Source of the DNA: DATCZB01 sp035513215
GTDB lineage: Bacteria > Pseudomonadota > Gammaproteobacteria > Steroidobacterales > Rariloculaceae
Assembly (NCBI GenBank): GCA_035513215.1
Contig: DATKCK010000011.1
Coordinates: 1 to 31,299, forward strand
Direction: 5' to 3'
Length of the DNA: 31,299 nucleotides
The position numbers and the translations under genes are program-made. The notes beneath the pieces are model-generated. The model was given only the letters and a program-made list of their open reading frames with translations. It did no database searches and was not told the origin of the DNA. Below, piece by piece: positions 29,547 to 31,299 of this stretch (position 1 is the first letter of the stretch; the number at the start of each line of letters is the position of its first letter).

Positions 29547-30860
29547 GTGGGGTTTCAGCAGCTTAGGCGCCTTTGTTGGTTCGTCGCGTTGGCTGTCGCG
29601 CCGGGCATGCTGTATGGCGGGGAATTGACGGGCATCCGCCTTTCGTCCGGGCCGCTCGGCACGCGCATCGTTCTCGATCTCGACCGCGCCGCGAATCATC
29701 GCCTGTTCGAGTTGACCGATCCCAGTCGCCTCGTCATCGACCTGCCGGCGACGGCCGCGCGCTCCTCGCTCAGGCTGCCGGTTCCGAAGGGCCGTGTCCG
29801 CTCGGTGCGCACCGGTGCCCGGCCAGGCGGCGAGCTTCGCGTCGTGCTCGACCTGACCGGGCCCGCCGAGTCGAAGAGCTTCCTGCTGGAGCCCGACGGC
29901 ACTTACGGTCACCGGCTCGTCGTCGATCTGACCGAGCCTGCGGCGACCGGCGAGCCGCGACGCGTCACGTCGCAGTACACGGGCCGCAACGTCATCGTCG
30001 TCATCGACGCCGGGCACGGCGGCAAGGACACAGGAGCGATCGGCCGCAGCGGGCTGCGCGAGAAGGACGTCGTGCTCGACATCGCGCGGCGGCTCGCCTC
30101 GCTCGTCGAGCAGACCACGGGATTCACGCCGGTGCTCGTCAGGCACAACGACACCTTCGTTTCACTAGACCATCGGCTCGTCCTCGCGCGCGAAACGCAG
30201 GCGGACTTCTTCATCTCGATCCACGCCGATGCCAATGCCGATCGCGGTCTTCGCGGCGCCACCGTATACTCGATCGAAGCGCGGCGCGCGGCGTACGAGC
30301 AAAGAGAGCGGCTCGCCGATCGCGCGAACTCGGCCGACCTCGTCGGCGGTGTCAGCCTCTCGGACAAGGACGAGAGGCTCGCGAGCGTGCTGCTGCGCAT
30401 CTCGCAGGACGTCACGACGAGCAAAAGCATCATCGCCGGGAACAACATGCTCGAGCATCTCTCGCGCGTGACGTCCCTGCGTAAGACGGTGGTGCAGGAG
30501 GGCAGCTATGCCGTCCTGACGTCGCCCGACATTCCGTCGCTGCTCGTCGAGACGGCCTTCATCTCGAATTCGCGCGACGAGGACAGTCTCGAGGATCCGG
30601 CTTTCAGGAACCAGCTTGCGCGCGCTCTCTACGGCGGGCTCGTCGACTACTATCGAGCCAACGCGCCGCCCGACAGTTACGTCTCGCGCAATCCGCCGCC
30701 GCCGCTGACCGGTCCGATCCGCCACGTGATCGCGCGCGGCGAGACGCTGTCGGAGATCGCCGAGCGCTATCGCATCAGCTTGAGAGAGCTCAGGCGCGCG
30801 AACGAGCTGAGCGGCGACACGATCCGCATCGGTCAGGTGCTGACGATCCCGACGACGTAG
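29547..30860 (+). CDS. amiC: N-acetylmuramoyl-L-alanine amidase with AMIN and LysM domains
   Basis: About 437 residues. Splits septal peptidoglycan during cell division. Signal peptide about 1-24 (LCWFVALAVAPGMLYGG). AMIN domain about 25-130 (GTRIVLDLDRAANHRLFELT). Amidase_3 domain about 148-370: zinc ligands His157 (DAGHGG), Glu172 (LREKD) and His226 (SIHADA), catalytic Glu335 (LLVETAFIS). The insert around 245-300 corresponds to the autoinhibitory helix relieved by EnvC/NlpD-type activators. LysM at 391-437 (IRHVIARGETLSEIAERY). The LysM makes it AmiB/AmiC-like of Pseudomonas type; the B or C letter is uncertain. GTG start. mutL, the usual next gene, is absent. Confidence 0.95.
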   Translation: MGFQQLRRLCWFVALAVAPGMLYGGELTGIRLSSGPLGTRIVLDLDRAANHRLFELTDPSRLVIDLPATAARSSLRLPVPKGRVRSVRTGARPGGELRVVLDLTGPAESKSFLLEPDGTYGHRLVVDLTEPAATGEPRRVTSQYTGRNVIVVIDAGHGGKDTGAIGRSGLREKDVVLDIARRLASLVEQTTGFTPVLVRHNDTFVSLDHRLVLARETQADFFISIHADANADRGLRGATVYSIEARRAAYEQRERLADRANSADLVGGVSLSDKDERLASVLLRISQDVTTSKSIIAGNNMLEHLSRVTSLRKTVVQEGSYAVLTSPDIPSLLVETAFISNSRDEDSLEDPAFRNQLARALYGGLVDYYRANAPPDSYVSRNPPPPLTGPIRHVIARGETLSEIAERYRISLRELRRANELSGDTIRIGQVLTIPTT

Positions 30861-31003
30861 TGCGGTTCGAGGACAGACCGGATGTCTAGGGCTGGAATCC
30901 CGGCGATGCGGGCGCTGATGTTGAGCGTGGAGTCATTGTTGAGTGCGAGGATTTCAAACAAACGGGCGCCTCGATGGAGCGGGTGGACGGCTAACTCTTC
31001 TCC
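30833..31003 (-). pseudogene. Possible coding relic between amiC and the Crp-type gene
   Basis: A 56-codon open stretch on the minus strand (bounded by a stop at 31006-31004) reads GEELAVHPLHRGARLFEIL, then ALNNDSTLNISARIAGIPAL, then DIRSVLEP. Nearly every third base is G or C, most often C, as in true genes here, and the composition is protein-like. There is no ATG; TTG at 30961 could start a 42-residue protein. Its end runs into amiC antisense. I do not recognise the protein. It could be a small gene, or the remains of a larger one cut by a rearrangement. Confidence 0.3.
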
Positions 31004-31006
31004 TCA

Positions 31007-31038
31007 GGGTCCGCCGCGGAAGCCTCTTCGGTGGACCC
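31007..31038. terminator. Hairpin between convergent amiC and the Crp-type gene
   Basis: Arms 31007-31016 and 31029-31038 form a 10-base stem (one G-U pair when read as plus-strand RNA) with a 12-base loop. It lies between convergent genes, where a shared terminator is expected, but has no T-run. Plausible factor-dependent terminator or pause. Confidence 0.35.
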
Positions 31039-31062
31039 CCGAGTCCGACTTAGGGTCAATGC

Positions 31063-31299
31063 CTATCTCGACATCAGCGTCGGGCTATCGGGCAGCAGTC
31101 GCTCGAACTCCTGCTTTACGACCAGATAGCACTCACACACGCGCCGTTCCAGTGCCGGCCTGTCGAGCACGGTAATCTTGCCCCGCTTGTAGGCGATGAT
31201 TCCGGCATCCTGCAGCCGCCCTGCCGCCTCTGTGACGCCTTCACGCCGCACGCCGAGCATGTTGGCGATCAGCTCCTGCGTCATCGTCAATTCGTTCAA
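31063..31299 (-). CDS. Crp/Fnr-type transcriptional regulator (3' part)
   Basis: Only the last 79 codons or so are in the window; the gene continues past 31299. The visible part is the winged-helix DNA-binding domain: LTMTQELIANMLGVRREGVT is the helix-turn-helix (recognition helix RREGVTEAAGRLQ), followed by the wing IIAYKRGKITVLDRPALE and a tail with RVCECYLVVKQEFERLLP. This C-terminus is typical of a large group of Crp/Fnr proteins in soil and environmental bacteria. The sensory N-terminal domain is not visible, so the signal is unknown. Confidence 0.85.
   Translation of the reverse strand: MNELTMTQELIANMLGVRREGVTEAAGRLQDAGIIAYKRGKITVLDRPALERRVCECYLVVKQEFERLLPDSPTLMSR

Noticed and set aside
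30882..31175. A 97-codon plus-strand frame after amiC
   Set aside because: Its codon pattern is poor, and the opposite strand reads better; no ribosome site.

Overview
The window is a GC-rich, gene-dense stretch of a bacterial chromosome. Gene content and order point to a gammaproteobacterium: pepA-holC-valS lies divergent to lptF-lptG; a MoxR/DUF58/TgpA cluster matches the Pseudomonas arrangement; and pcnB-panB-panC, queG and nnr-tsaE-amiC are all present. A Xanthomonadales/Steroidobacterales-like lineage is my guess, and only that, because several groups share these blocks. No phage, insertion sequence or CRISPR array was seen. No gene-free stretch exceeds 300 bases; the longest is about 200 bases at 30861-31062.

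Layout. 1-801: 3' half of prfC. 776-9771 (minus): seven genes in one direction, pepA, holC, a small unknown, valS, a MoxR ATPase, a DUF58 protein and tgpA. 9852-12006 (plus): lptF and lptG. 11965-13178: an RDD membrane protein, a proline-rich anchored protein and an 89-residue unknown. 13175-17004: an exported protein with a C-terminal anchor signal, divergent from an operon of three exported proteins (CotH-type kinase with an EF-hand, DUF4159 protein, two-domain VOC protein). 17050-21436: an ABC-2 exporter (minus), divergent from an ECF sigma factor, a candidate membrane anti-sigma factor and a DUF4252 protein (plus). 21487-22326: an exported or anchored SDR enzyme. 22417-22492: tRNA-Glu(CTC), minus strand. 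22569-26333: pcnB, a deoxynucleoside kinase, panB and panC. 26253-27422: queG (minus). 27468-30860: nnr, tsaE and amiC. 31063-31299: 3' part of a Crp/Fnr-type regulator.

How parts work together. lptF/lptG build the LPS export permease. valS, tRNA-Glu, queG, tsaE and prfC serve translation and tRNA modification. panB/panC make pantothenate. amiC acts on septal murein. The most interesting accessory part is 17050-21436. A perfect dyad in the intergenic region presents TGTAAC in both directions, and each copy is followed by CGTC after 16 or 17 bases. That layout fits two back-to-back ECF-type promoters, so the ABC exporter and the sigma/anti-sigma/DUF4252 operon may form one autoregulated stress regulon. 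The second candidate is the secreted CotH/DUF4159/VOC operon with its divergent anchored partner.

Style of the genome. Genes are tightly packed, with start-stop overlaps of the ATGA, GTGA and TTGA kind. Four convergent gene pairs overlap at their ends. About eleven genes appear to start with GTG or TTG. Several promoter-like -10 boxes sit 6-7 bases before the start codon, which suggests leaderless messages.
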